NCBI GenBank assembly: GCA_013399015.1
Contig: VWZX01000996.1
Coordinates: forward strand, 1,311,052 to 1,375,051
Length of the DNA stretch: 64,000 bases
DNA from: Galbula dea
Taxonomy: Eukaryota; Chordata; Aves; Piciformes; Galbulidae
Reading direction: 5' to 3'
A model generated the notes under the pieces. That model was given only the letters and a program-made list of their open reading frames with translations, was not told the DNA's origin and did not search any database. Position 1 is the stretch's first letter; each line of letters opens with the position of its first letter. Of this stretch, positions 23,101 through 36,300 are shown in pieces. A program made the position numbers and the translations under genes.

Positions 23101-26100
23101 CAGCATTCAAGCTGATTAACATCACCTGCTGAAGTTAATTAAGTCTATAGGATGTAATAAGGCTAATATGTTTGAGTTCTATCAATCACAGGATCTGGTG
23201 AGTCAATATTTGAAAGGAATATATCACAGAGGGGGAAAATCCTCAGCAGGGATGGGAAATGAAAGGAGGAGGGAGGGATTGCAGAGGACAGGGCACTCTG
23301 ATCAGCACGTCTCAGGGATAACAGGAGGGCATCACTGCACCTGCCCTGTCCCAGCACACTGGTGGATGTGGCTGAGGCTCATCTGGAAGCCTCCTGATGT
23401 GTCTTTATGCTCTCAAGGACTAGTCACAAAGCTGCAGCTAAGCCTGTCATTTGGAGAGCCAAGGAAACCTGGGGGATTTAAGCCTTTAAAATGACTTTCC
23501 AGGTGATATTTCCACTTACTTCCCCTCTCTCAGCAGCTGGCATCTCCCTGTGTGCCCAAGCTCACACCAAGAGCTGTCTGGTGGCTCCCAGCGCAGAGAG
23601 CACCTCAGCAGACAGTGACCTGTGCTTCCCAGGGTGGCACTCAGTTATCCTGAGTTAAACCCCAGGTTTCTCCTCCTCTGCTCAGGTTCATTGCAGCTTG
23701 ATAGACCATGAAAACCTGGAAGGAAGAAGAGCAGCCAGACTGTAGGGGAAGGACCAGCCCTGGCACTGGCACTGGCTGGATCTGTGCTCCACGCAGCTTC
23801 TGTGTTTAACATCTCTTCAAAGAGAGTGAGAAGGTGGCAGCTGAGCTGCAACCCTGCTCTGGGACAGGCAGGAGGCACTAAAGCACCCCAAGTTTGGGCT
23901 AGGCATCCCCAGGTAAGGGCCCCATTTAAGCCAGCAGTGCCAGGCCAGCCAGCCTGCAGCACCCCAGCTCCCACCCGTGGGTGCTGGTGGGGATGACACC
24001 AGCAAACCCTAACCTAATTGGCAGAGTCTGCCCCAGTGCCTGTGGTGGGGATGAACCAACCTCTCAGCACCAGGTATCCCAGAGGGCCCCAAGCTGGTGT
24101 CTTTGCCAAAAAGTGTTTTCTGAGGTGCAGTGATTTCAGTGCATTTGCAAGTGCAGATAAAGTTCTGTCCCTGGGGATGCTGAATGACCACTGACATGTT
24201 ACAGTTGTTGTTTCCTTAGCAATTTTGGAAGGGGTCAAGGGGGAATCAGAGACCCTTTCATTCTTCCCACAACATTTCATCTTTTTCTTGTGGTTTAAAT
24301 GAGAGAGAGAGAGCTATTCAGAAAAAGGAAGGTTTCAAGAAGTGTGTTCACAGGGGAACTAAGGTTTAAAAAGGAAAAAAAAGTGTTAATAAAGCAATTT
24401 TAAAATTTAATCTGAGATTTTATTTCCTCCTTTGCTGCCTTTTCTCCCCTGGGGATAGATTTCTTTCTTGCCCTGCAGAGGATTTAGTCTGAAACCTTTT
24501 ATTTTTCTGGAGCCAGCAAGAGACAGTCAGAAGTGAGAAGTGTTTAGCAATTCAGAGGTCACAGAAATGATGGCTGCTGACCTTTTTTGTTCTGAGCCAG
24601 TGGCTTAGGAGAGACTATAAACAGAGGAGAGACCCCCACCCTCCAGCCCCAGCACTGCTGTGAGCTTCAGCTTCATTTGGATGAAAACCATTCTCTGTTC
24701 AGCTCCTGGCACCTCCCAGGCTCATGGAATGAAAGGGAAATGACAGCTCCAGGGAAGGTGAGAAAGGCTCTTTCTGCACTCCTTGGGGCTGACCCCAGAA
24801 GGAAGTTGTGGGGATCTTACCCTAACCCCAGGGAAGGTGAGGTTTCTGGCTTGATGGTCAGGCTCAGACAAGGTCCTGATAAACATGAGTGTTTGGTTCT
24901 GGTTTGGAGCCCTTGGAGCCCCAGGCTGCAAGCTCTGAGCACACTGCAATGTCACCATGGCCAAACACTGCAAAGCTTCCCCTCTTCTGAAGATTTTAGA
25001 TGCTGATCTTTACACCAGTAAACACTCAGTCAGATAATCCAGTGACTAAGCTCACTCCAGCTGTGGGTGCAGGGGGCAGAAAGCTTCCCCCCCAACAGCA
25101 TCCCCTCCGGATGCTCCCTCCACGTGTGCTCCCTCTGCCTCCTCTGCACTGCAGAGATGTTCTGGCAGTTTGGGACCAGCTTTATTTTGGTGGCTGCAGC
25201 TCCCAGTGACACTGATTTCTGTGTTTTAAGAAAATGTGAACTGCTGTCAGGCTGAAGCATGGTCCTGCCAGTGAGCAACCTTATTTTATGGCTTTAGGGC
25301 ACTTGCTCCTGCTAGCCTACACCCTGTCTGTAAATCATAGCCAAGAAAAATCACTACTGGTTTGATGCCATAACTCATCAATTACCAGATCCTGTATTTC
25401 AGATCTATTCCTCCATTTCTCTTCAAACTTTTATAGTGATGGATTCATTAATTAAACTAAACAAAGCTTGCACTGACTTTTGTTGTGAGGACTCTGCAAC
25501 TTGGGAAGGGAGACTTGGTGTGAAGGCCAAGGAAAAATGACTGTAACGCTTCATGGTTTGGTTTTCCTCCTACTGCCATGTTGACACAGTTTTGGATGAT
25601 GTTGACATAAAGAAAGGAACTGGACAACACCATGGGAGCAGAGGCTTTGGCAGCTCTTAGCCCAGCTGCTCCTTGCCTGCAGCCAAGCAAGGGCCTGGGT
25701 GCGACATCTGGAAGCCTGCAGTGAAATGGGAGTTAGGAAACATGGAACAGGCTTGGTCTGGAGCCTCTGCAGTGCTGGGAGGTGTTGGAGCCTTTGGGAG
25801 AACAGAGAGGACTTGGCCCTTGTAGGGAAAAAACACAAACCAGCAGAGAGACACAAGGTTATGGATAATCAGACTAAATCCTTGCATATTGACCTTGACT
25901 TCAAGCTGAGCAGATCCAACTAACAACCAGAAGGTGGCTGAAGGAGGTCTGGAGTGACCTTCTCAAGGACCACAGGAACTCTGGGGTGTTTGCATTTCCC
26001 ACAGAGGCAGAGTAACCCCCAGGGATGTCAGGACCTGGGCTGCAGTCATTTAGCAAAACAGCAGGGTGAACTGCTGCCCACAACTGTGTGACAGAGCAGA

Positions 26101-26649
26101 GCTGTTTGGGAGACCTTGGAAGTGTGTTTCTGAGCAGGAGGCAAACCATGAGGATGTTTCAAGGGTTTAAAATGACTCTCATTAACTCCTTACACAGGGA
26201 AGAGTGTCTGCACTTTCAGTAAGGTGCCCAGAGGAGCTGTAAGGAGGAAGATTTAAGAAAACTTGAATCAAATCTGACTTTCATTTCAGCTTGCATATGA
26301 TCAGGGAGGAAGGGAGTGCTTTGTGCTTAAGGTATGAGAAAGGTGGTAAAAAAAACCCCTCAAGTGCCCTAGAAATCCCATTTTTAAAGTGATGAGGGAG
26401 GATGAAATCCATTTGGTTCCCACTGAGATCTGGACTTTGTTAAGGACCTGCTGTGCTTTTGAAATGTGAGCTGAAGGACAAGGTTTGGGCTGCTGAATAC
26501 TCCACCTACAATGGCCAGAGCTGGATTAGCCTGGACACAAAGTGATGCTGATGAAGCAAATGGAGCTCTGCCTGGGTGGGTCTGCAGCCAGGGCCCAGAG
26601 TACTTCCCAGAGCAGTGCAGGAGATGAGGAGGAGTGCAGAACAGGGCTG
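20111..26649. other. Non-coding unique DNA, no gene seen
   Basis: A long stretch without a recognisable gene or interspersed repeat. Simple tracts are an A-run followed by (GA)5 at 20350-20370 and (GA)n at 24301-24313. AT-rich patches that could be conserved non-coding DNA lie at about 20990-21110, 23100-23240 (with an AP-1 site TGAGTCA at 23199-23205), 24360-24430 and 25320-25470. Open frames up to 148 codons lack domains and overlap antisense frames. Confidence 0.5.
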
Positions 26650-27262
26650 GCTGGAAGGCAGAATGCCCATGGTCTCCTGGGCTGCAGTTACAAGAGCATT
26701 ACCTCCAGGTCAGGGGAGGTGATCCTGCTCCTCTGCTCAGCCCTGGTGAGGACTCACCTGGAGAACTGTGTTCAGTTGTTCAGTTCTGGGCTCCTCAGGA
26801 CCAGACAGAGTCCAATAGAGAGCAACAAAGGATGCTGAGGGGCTGGAGCATCTCCCTTCTGAGGAAAGCCTGAGGGAGCTGGGCTTGGGTAGCCTGGAGA
26901 AGAGGAGGCTGAGAGGAGACTTCATCAGTGGATGGAAGTACCTGAGGGGAGGGTGTCAAGAGGATGGAGCCAGGCTCTGCTCAGTGGTGCCAAGCAATAG
27001 GATGTGAAGCAATAGGCACAAACTGGAAGCCAGGAGGTTCCAGCTGAGCAGGAGGAGAAGCTTCTTTGGTGTGAGGGTGTTGGAGGCCTGGCCCAGGCTG
27101 CCCAGAGAGGCTGTGGAGTCTCCTGGGGAGAGATTCCCAAGGCAGCTGGAGGTGATCCTGGGCAAGCTGCTGTGGGTGCCCCTGCTGGAGCAGGGGGTTG
27201 GGCTGGCTGATCCCCAGAGGTCCCTGCCAGCCCCCACCATGCTGGGACTCTGGGATTCTGTG
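26650..27262 (+). mobile_element. CR1: CR1 LINE fragment, longest copy (~610 bp)
   Basis: Plus-strand CR1 covering the end of ORF2 and the 3' tail. Recognisable blocks in order: ATGCCCATGGTCTCCTGGGC (start zone), CTCAGCCCTGGTGAGGACTC, GAACTGTGTTCAGTTGTTCA, GAGAAGAGGAGGCTGAGAGG, GGCCCAGGCTGCCCAGAGAG, and the end GGACTCTGGGATTCTGTGAA. Near 27080-27130 it still encodes the conserved ORF2 C-terminal motif as AWPRLPREAVESP. Around 26805-26820 a block of roughly 25 bases seems missing relative to the consensus I recall. The 5' end is truncated near 26650, with some tens of bases of uncertainty. It is inactive. Confidence 0.93.
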
Positions 27263-28559
27263 AACTTACTCAAAGTCTTGAAATCAAGCCAGGACAGGAT
27301 TGCCTCTTAAATATCTGCTTTAGTTCAAGCCATGAGGTGTAAGCTCAATTCACAAACCAGCTGAAACCTCCAGCCCAGAGCTAGGCAGGGGAAGGCTAAT
27401 TGATGGTAATGATCCCTTAAGAGGTGGAAATCCAAGGGTGGGTAACTCTCAGTCTGTTTCCTAATGGAAAGGTGTGTGTACCATTAAACCAGCCTTTGTG
27501 CTCAGCACTTCTCTCCCTGTCTGAGTGCTTATGCTGCTAATCACTGCAGTAAATAAAAACCCTGGGTGATAATTTCCAGAACCATGTCAAGGTGCTTAGG
27601 GAAAATGAGCACTCTGCTACCCACACCAGAGGGCTTCAAGGGCTGTGGCTTTTTTGCCTCGTTGGAGGGTGGAGGTTTTTGCAGAACCAGCTTCACTTTC
27701 TCAGCTCTACAGACAAAGCCAAATCCCTCCAGCTGTTGAGTTAAACAGAGTCTTATTCAAATTACGTGGGGGGAAAAAAATGTCATAACATAATGAGAAT
27801 CAAATGCTGGCTTCAGGCACTTTCATATTCCAGGACTTTAAAACACAACAATAACAACAAAACAGTTCAATCTTTCATCTGCCAGGAGAAAATGGTCATT
27901 TAAATAAACATTAACTAAGCTGAGGAGCACTGATCTTGCAGTAGCAATTTGTTTCTGACAGACAAGATTGTTAAAGTCTTATTCTTCCTAATGGGAGGCA
28001 TTTGTAGAGACAGCCTAAGGATATTGGAGTCCATAACCACTCCATTCCCTTTGCTGCTTCCCTCTGGCTGCTTGCCCGTGGCTGGCTGAGGCCAGGACCC
28101 CCAGTGCCAGGGGAAGGGGCACCCCATCAGCTGCTGGGGACCCAGACAGCCAGTCTGAGCATGTGCTGATCTCATCTGGCTGCTGGCTGCAGGGAGGGAA
28201 TCAGTCTCCCAAGCCTCTGCTCATTTGTTCTTGCAAAGAGCAGTGTAGAAAGGATAGCAGATTGGCTGTGTTCTGTCCCTCATTTCCCAGCCCTCCCCTG
28301 TGCAGGGACATGGCTGTGGCAGCCCCTCCTGACCAGGGGCACTGCAGAAGGCACCACTGAGCTGGCACCAAGGCAACACCATGCCCAGGCTCAGCCTCTG
28401 GCTGTCAGCAGGAGGCTCTGTGCCCCCACCTCGGTGCTTCTCAGCCCTGTTGGAGCCCCTGTGGCACAGGAATCCCAGGAACACACCAAGGACCAGCACC
28501 TGAAACCCAGCCACAGAGTGCCAAATGTCCAATGGAGCTTCCCTCAAGCCAGGTCCAAG
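27263..28559. other. Non-coding unique DNA between two CR1 copies
   Basis: No gene is recognised. An AT-rich part at about 27730-28000 contains an (AAC)n-like patch near 27847-27862. The frames overlapping 28221-28718 partly read antisense CR1 and are not genes. Confidence 0.55.
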
Positions 28560-28832
28560 GGCAGGATACAGGACACAGGGCAATGGGCACAAAGGGGAGC
28601 ACAAGAAGTTCCACCTAAATATGAGGAAGAATTTCCTTGCTGTGGGGGTGCCAGAGTCATGGAGCAGGCTGCCAGAGAGGCTGTGGAGTCTCCTTCTGTG
28701 GAGAGACTGAAGAACCACCTAGACATCTAGACACAATCCTGAGTGATGAGCTTTAGGTGACCCCGCTGTAGCAGGAAGGTTGGAGATGATCTCTGGTCCC
28801 TTCCAACCTCTGCCACTGTGGGGTTCTGTGGT
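28560..28832 (+). mobile_element. CR1: CR1 LINE fragment with single-base frameshift in ORF2 remnant
   Basis: Plus-strand CR1 end: GGGCACAAAGGGGAGCACAA, AATATGAGGAAGAATTTCCT, the ORF2 C-terminal region, GATGATCTCTGGTCCCTTCC and a final GGGGTTCTGTG. The words WSRLPE and REAVESPSVER of the ORF2 C-terminus are both visible but in different frames, because near 28671 this copy reads GCCAGAGAGG where its relatives have GCCCAGAGAGG. It is 5'-truncated and inactive. Confidence 0.92.
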
Positions 28833-30020
28833 GGCAGCATGGCAGGAGGAGCACCCACAAGTGTGCACACACAGCCCACACAGCTCCAGCTTTCAGAACA
28901 AGAACATTTTCCATCTCACACATCAGGACTGGCAAGCCAAGGTGGACACCAAAAGCATGGGAAAGTCAACTGGCAGCGGGGCTGAGAGGAGCCTGACTCT
29001 TGCAGACAAAGAACAGGCAAGATCTGTAAGCAGCCACATGAGGAAGGAAAGAAATTATGAATACCATAAATCTGATTTGCAGCAGCTACTTGAAGTGTAA
29101 CCAGAGGCAGGGAAGCCACTGAGTCAGCTCTGCAGAGAGCAGAATCCAACACCTTCCTCAAAGGGCAGAGGGGAAGCCTTCCCACGGGCCTGGGAGGGCT
29201 TCAGCCAACTGCTGGGAGGCTACTGAGGGCTGAGGCTTCCTGAGAAACCCCAGTGCAGAACCTCCAGCCAGGACACATGCCACTGCCTCCAAAATGAAGC
29301 CCCAGCTTGGAGAGAATATGCAACAGGGAAAGAACAAAAGGATCCTTTGATGTCTTCACCCACATGATGTTTGGCAAAAAAATGCTAATGTTCTGTGATG
29401 CTGGAGAACACTTATCAATATTGAGGCATACACAGAGGAGAAGAAAGAAGGAAGAACAAAATACAACACTTAACAAGAGGGTAATTTAGCCTCTTGGCAA
29501 GTGCTTTAAGCCTGGTTCATGAAAAATTACTTGCACAATTGTTTTTTTGCAGGGTTTCTGGGCTTTTATGCATAAATCATGGTATTGATTCAATGTGAGT
29601 AGCAGACTGACTCAGGTGTACAGCTGCATGTGGGCACAGTTAAAGCAAGAAAGGATTTAAGTGGGGAAATTGGAGAGGAAAGAACCAGCCCCCCTGTTGC
29701 TGCTACAAGCTCAGCTGCAATTGCCAAGCAGCTGGAACATGTGCAGGTTGCTCATCAGGAGCTGGTGGTGACCACCCTCTGCAGCCCTCTCAGGAGAGCA
29801 GCCAGCCAGGACACAACTGCTGAGCTCCAGGGGTTTTTCTCCTTCCCCCCACCCACGATTTTTTTCTCTTTGAGGTTGCACTTTCTCTTCTCTTAGAGAA
29901 AAGAAAAAAGACCAAATAAACCCCAAAAGGTGCAGGAAGGCCAAGGATGGCCACAGGAAAGAGAAATAAAATCAGCTGCATGTTACAAACTACAACAAGT
30001 ATTGCTGTCAGGGTGAGGAA

Positions 30021-30035
30021 GGGAGGGGGGGAGGG
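30021..30035 (+). other. G-quadruplex motif with one-base loops
   Basis: The plus strand reads GGGAGGGGGGGAGGG. Splitting the central seven-G run gives four GGG tracts with loops A, G and A, a pattern known to favour very stable parallel quadruplexes. There is no nearby gene to tie it to. Confidence 0.8.
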
Positions 30036-33007
30036 TCAGGAATACCCCAGGGGGGCTTGTTTCATGATGTTCACATTGGCTACCCATGTTTCTGTTGCTT
30101 AAAATAGGGCAGAGGGCTCCTGTGGCACCAGCACACACAGGAGAGGGAGCCCCAGAGGAAGGTCAGCCAGGATGCTGTGTCAGTCAGGAGAGCTGGGGAA
30201 AGAAAAGGCCAAGCCCTGGAGATGGAAGCAGACACAGAGTCCATATCACTTGGCCAGAGACACAGGGATTGAATTCATCCCTCTGTGTCCTGCACAAGCA
30301 CACTGCAGTCAGCATCCCAAGCTGGTCAGCTGCTCAGAGCTCCTGGCAAACTCTCTTCCTCCAGTAACATGGAGAGATGCAAACCAAAGGCCTGAAGAAG
30401 CTCAAGGGAAACAACCTACCTGCAGTTAAAGCCAGAGCTCCACAGAGACACTGCCTGTGCCACAGAGCAACGTGGGGAGCACAGCACTGACTGCCCTCAT
30501 TCCACCCCTCTGGCTGCTACCATTTAGTTGCCATAACAATAACACTGAGGACAAGGATGTGGCCACAGCAGGGAGTGACCAGGACACATCTCTCCCCAGC
30601 CTGGTGACAGCTCTGCCTCCTGCCTGAGCCACTTCCACACCAGCACTAACCATCTCCCCCAGCTTCCCTATTCCCATCTCTAATCATTTCTATCCCAGTC
30701 TCTTGTTCTCCAGCCTCTTCCCCTGCACCAGCAATGAAACCTGCCCTGGAGATGGATGGAGCAGAGCAGGACATCTTCACCCACTGGCATCTCAGGATCA
30801 GCCTTAATCTGAACTAATCAAATGATGACAGCCCCTCTGAAAAGAGAAGTAATTACCCAGTATAGATTGCATCTATCTCTTAGGAGATGAGGACTTGAAT
30901 TTGATTATCTGAATTCTCCTTAATGCTTTATGATGAAGTTAAGGATGAATATTGCTTTGAAAGCAATTCAGCCAGAACTTCCCCTCAGAAAGGAAGGTCT
31001 GAAACATGATGCAAACAACCAAAGGCAGCAAGAAGGAACTGTCAGCCTGAGGTTTCTGCCCAGTTGTCCAAGACAGAATCAGAGAAAGTGACTCAAGGCA
31101 GCTGGAAGAGGTAAACCCAGGTGGAACTGGTCACAGTCTGTCCTCTCAGGTGGCAGCAAGATAAACAAACAAAAACAAATGCCACCTTTTCTGGAAGCAT
31201 TTAGTTTTGTTTGTGTTCTTGACCTCAGCCAACAAAAAGGAGAAATCAAACACGTTAGTAAGAGACATCTTTGGTGGCCATCTCAGCTGGCACCCACAGG
31301 AGACTCAAACCATCCCCAGCTGGGTCTGACAGCTGCTGCTCAGACACTCCATCGACTGGGGCCAAGGACACAGACACTTCTAGAACATTCTGGGGAAAAT
31401 GAAGCTTTCACTGAGCACTTTTGGGTCTGCAGGTGCACTGAAGGCCTCTCTTGGACACCCTTCCCACTACCCTCTCCTTTGAAACTGAGCACAGCTGAAG
31501 TCACCCCCATCACCCTGAGCAGCAGCTTCCCTCCATGCTCCTGCTACAGAGATTTTTCACCCCTTTATCTGATCCTAGTTCCAGCCTCCCACAGAACAGG
31601 TTCATGGTGCCAAGGTCCTGCTGCTGAGCAGCCCTGGGCATGGAAAGGCTCCCTCAAGGCTGGAGATCACCACTGATCCCACCCAGAGGATCACTGCCTT
31701 CCCCTCCTCCCTGTTACATCTTTGGCAGGCAGCTGGAAAGAAAGAGGTACATTTGGATCCTGTTTAAATATTGATCACAGCAGAGTTTTGCTAAAACCAA
31801 AGTCTATTGATTTGCCCTCGAGTCTGCAGCCTTGAGACTTGGCCCAGTGCTTTCCTGGGGGTGGGAGAAGGCTCCTTGAGTTATGATGTTAATAAGAGAG
31901 GCACAGGAGAGCCCCTGATGTTCAAACCACAGCTTCAGAGAGAACATTTTTCACTGGCAGGGGCCTCTGGACACTCTGTGCTTCTTAATGCTTCTCTCTC
32001 AACTCTGCTGCTGAGCCTTTAGCAGGAAGGCTCTGGAAATGAGTTACCTGCAGCTCTCTGCACAGCCTGCCTCTGTGCTGAGTCTGGGCTCAGGGCAGAG
32101 AGCCACAGGGAGCCACCTAGACACCCATGCTGGTGCTGAGGGTTCCCCAGTCCCTGCTCCAGCACTCTGCTTCAGCATCTCATTAGCTCAGAGGGTGACA
32201 GCTTGGTCTGTGGAGTCAGCTGGGAGACAAGTCACTGCCCAGGGGATGAGCAAGTGCTGCAGGGTTGGGGCTGTGCAGGCTGCAGCAGGGCTGAGATGCT
32301 CCAGGGGGGTGGGAGAGCAGCCTGGTGCCCACAGGCACAACGTCTACATCCCCATGGAATCACTGAGAGGGAGGGCAGAAGAGAAAAGCAAACCCCAGGG
32401 GTTTTTATCCCCTAGCTACACATCCTTTTGCATTAACCCCTGCCAGTAAATAAACATCAGTCACCCTGAGTCACTGCCCAGCCTAATCTGAGAACACAAC
32501 AAGGCTTCTCTGAGAGCAGCCTAGGGCTCTGGCCACCTCCCCACCACATGCAGTGTTCTATCTTGCTCTCAGGAGTCTTCAGCACAGAGTGTTCAGAGGA
32601 AAACAAGCTCCCCCCAGCCATCTCTCCATTGCATTTGACAACTTGCACTACACTCTGCATGGGGCAGAATAAATCCTCCCTGTCCCTTGCAGAGTTTGGG
32701 CTACCAGGAAGCCTGAGACCTGTTTAATCTGATTACTTAAAGGACAAATCTCTCCTGCACATCTGTGGCTGCAGAGGTTCTCAAGGGAAAAGCCAAATCA
32801 AATTAGACCCTTGACAGTACCAGGGGAGGGAGTGCAACCTGCAGCTCCAGCACAGGAGGGCAGGTCTCAGCCTTCAGTCATCTCTGACACCAAGTCACTG
32901 TGGAGTAAAGCACTTCAATTCTCCATTTCTCAGTTCCCAGTCTGCCAGCCAGGCTGTGCTGGCTCAGACCAGTGTCACACAGCCTCTCAGCCAGGCTGTC
33001 CCAGGAA

Positions 33008-33052
33008 GGCTGGACCAGGTGATGCTCCAAGGCCCTTTCCACACCCTAGGCT
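33008..33052 (+). mobile_element. Possible CR1 tail scrap
   Basis: The words GGCTGGACCAGGTGATGCTC and AAGGCCCTTTCCACACC follow the order of the CR1 3' UTR (GGTTGGACTAGATGATC..GGTCCCTTCCAACC), but the terminal ATTCTRTG is not visible. It could be chance similarity. Confidence 0.35.
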
Positions 33053-33272
33053 GCTCTAGCAGCTTGTCCTTTTGCATCTCCAACTACCCAAAATCAAATG
33101 TGTATGGAAGAACAGAGCTCACTGCTGTCTTCTTACTACACACATCCACCTTCTGATTGGGAGACTTGCTCACCCAGACACTGCAGCCAAACTCTTTCAT
33201 TGAATAACCACTACTGACTTATTTAGCTGGTTTTATATCTCCTGGCTAAGAACTCCCCTGGCTGCTCTCCTC

Positions 33273-33363
33273 CTGGGGACATGCTTTAGGGATGAGCATG
33301 GTAGTGCTGGGTGGACAGTTGAGTCTGATGGGCTCAGAGGTCTTTCCAGCCATTATGATTCTT
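33273..33363 (+). mobile_element. CR1: CR1 LINE tail fragment
   Basis: About 90 bases match the classical CR1 end: GGGGACATGCTTTAGGGATG, CATGGTAGTGCTGGGTGGAC, TCAGAGGTCTTTCCAGCC and a final TATGATTCTT. It is of the same tail type as the minus copy at 9174. It is 5'-truncated and diverged. Confidence 0.88.
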
Positions 33364-36300
33364 CTTGCAATCAAAGAAGATCAAACTGAGTGTGGTTCCT
33401 GCTGCCCTCCCAGAGACAGGCTGTGGCTGTGGTAAGGAGTGGGACCGAGGACACTCCCTGCTCTGCCTTGCAAAGTTTGCTAGGTTCCCTGCCTGGTTCC
33501 CTGCTTTTGTGAAATATACTCAGATTATACCTCAACATGTTTCTAACATACCCTGAAAGTGCAGGTGGAGTCAGAACAGACTGATTTGTAACATATCTCA
33601 AACAGTTTTTCCCCCTCAATAAAGCTGAGTAACTGTCCCAGCATCCTGCCACTGGCTGTCACAAAGCAGTGCCCCAGCCTGGGTCCCCTCTCAGGGTAAT
33701 TACAGGTTAAATCTATGGTCTGGGGCAAGTTTGTTTCTGCAATCCCTTCAAGGCAGCTCCAGGAGTTAGTTACCATGTGGGGGTTTGCCCCAAAGCTTAC
33801 CAGGGGCTGAGTGCTTGGCCTGACAGAGCCAAGCACAAGCTGGAAGCCTGGTCTGATGGAGCCCTGCCGGGATGCAGCCTTTCCCTGCCCCCCTCCAGTG
33901 AGGCTCAGGAGCTGCTGGCACTGCACTGGCAATGGCTGGGATGAAATGACACCAAAGAGAGCTCCTGCTAAAGGATGATTTTAGCTTTTGGTAAGTGATG
34001 CCTTGCAAGGAGTCTCATTTGAGAGCTGAGAACAGGGAAGCAGCATAAAAGCACTTTGACAGCCCACTCAGAAAGCATTTTTTGGTCCATAATTAGGCCA
34101 CAGAGTGGAAAGTCCTCTTAACACTACCTTCCTGAGCACCTGAGAGGGGAGGATAAAACATTTCTCAAGGGTCCACCCAACCTGGAAAAGCAAATCACTG
34201 AGGCCAAAGAAAATGAGATTAAATTGAACTCCTAAGCTGCAGTGTGTCTGCTGACCTCCCTCAGACTGAGTCTTTTCTTCATGTCCCTGTTCTTAAAGAG
34301 GTGTGTGGGGGGGAAAGAAACATCCAGGAGGATGCATGCTGTTCAGAAGATAGCTAGAGGCTGAGTTGGATTTGAATTTTGATCAAAGTTTTTCTCATTT
34401 GACATGCTTTCCTGTGTCTGCATCCCAGTCTGCCTCTTCTGCTTCCAACAGTGCTGCCCATGGAAGAGATCTCAGCCACCATGCACAACAGGGAACCCTG
34501 GGCTCACACAAGTGCAGTTCCTGCTGTCTCATGGTCCTCCTCCAGAGCCCAGTTTACTGAAGAGGTCTCCACCTCACTCCTTGTCCACCAGCACTGACCA
34601 GAGCATGAAGCTGGCACAGGGACCCTGCACCATCTCCTCTGCCCTTCTCCACAAGTAAGAAACAAGCCAATAGCACCAATTCCTCATTCACTAGCTTCCC
34701 CTGAGATGCAATGCCACAGCCCCTCATCCTCCTCCTCTCTTCGTGACACAGAGAGGATGTACAAACACCAGCACAGGAGTATGGGGGCAGGGAAGCTGCT
34801 CTCACCTTCCAGCTCTGCTGCAGCTGCCCAGTGCAGACCAGTGTGGGTTGCATTCCCTTCCCTGGATAACACCTGCAGCCTGGAGAGCCTTGGTGTTGAC
34901 TGAAGAGTGATTCCAGGTGGCCAGGGTCAGTTTGGATTAGTGCATCTGCAGCTGCTTGGGTCCATCTGAGAGAGGACTTGGACACTCAGGTACCAGCTTT
35001 CCCACTCAGGCTCTGCATGTCTCGTTGCAGAGAGGAGCTGTGAAGCCCAAAGCCTTCTGCATAAACCCTCCAACATTAGAATCACTCTCTCCAAACACTG
35101 CAAAGCCTCTGCAATATTTTAGAATATGGATTATCTCCAGCTCCTGCTCCTCCTGATGGTTCCACCTCATTTGTCTTGCTCCTCTAATTTCCTTAACTGT
35201 GTCTTTTCTTTACAGGCTGCTAACTACAGAAAACTTAAAGCCATCAGCTGAGGTTTATGCACAGACAAATCACTTCAGGAGCTGTGAATTCATTTTCCAA
35301 GGAGGTGGTGAACTTTAATGGAGCTGCAAATGCAACCATGCTGCTGTGTTTAGGGACAGGCAGGGATCTCAGGTGCCCATCAGAAAGGCTCCTTGGCCAG
35401 CTGAAAGGTTAAAACAGGTTTTGATCAACCATCCTCACTTCTTTACAGCATCCTTCCTCTCTCTGAAATCTCTGCTCTCTGGGGATCTATCCCAAAAGGA
35501 AATTTTCCCCAGTTTTCAGAATTTCAATCAGTTTTGGATTCCTTGCAATGATTGCACTTTGCTGGGGCCATTTCTTGGCCACATTCTCCTTTTCCAAAGC
35601 AGCCCCAGCTTGACTCAACTGCAAACCTCCAGAGAGCTCTGGGATTTGTTGGAAACAGGGAGCCTTGTGCCTGCTTGGGAAAAGCAAATCTAATTAGCTA
35701 AATGGGTGTGTATTAGAATAGCATAAATAGTCATTATTATTGCAGCCTCTCCTTGGGACAGCATGCAGCTGCACGCTCCAGGTGAGGGGATGACTCCCAC
35801 TCACAGATCAGCAGGGAAATGTGGGAGTAAGCAGCAGCACTTTGGGGATTGTGGTGCCCCAGTGCCCCCAGCTCTCATCCCTTGGTGCTGGAGGCTCTGC
35901 CCCAAAGCTGAGCCAGAGCTCAAGTCCCAGGAGTTTTATTTCCCACTGAATATACTGGAAACAGTGTCTTTCAGAGTGTACTGCTAAAAAAAAGCACAAT
36001 AAACACAGGAGGCCACTCTCAGTGACTCTTGGTGATGACTGGAGTGCTGGTTCTCCACCAGATCCTTCAGAGCAGTCAAAAGGCACCAGAAAAATATGGT
36101 TTGTTGAAGGAATTTGGCTCAGGGTCAGCACCCTCCTCTCCTTTGGCTGCTCTGGCAGATTCTTCTTTTGAACAACTTTGTTTCTTCCTGGATTTCTTTA
36201 TTGGGAAAGATCAGGGCCCTCCACTATACCCTGCATTATCTCTTCCCTCTTTTCCTGCAGCAATCATTCCTTCAGCACCTTTCCTGAGCAGCTCTGACAC

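Larger units (their letters stand above)
28833..33272. other. Non-coding unique DNA, no gene seen
   Basis: No gene is recognised. The stretch includes the G-quadruplex motif at 30021-30035, an AT-rich, motif-like patch at about 30790-30990 (GTAATTACCC, GATTATCTGAATTC, CCTTAATGC) and a possible CR1 3' scrap at about 33008-33052. The 165-codon plus frame at 31179-31676 has no recognisable domain. Confidence 0.5.
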
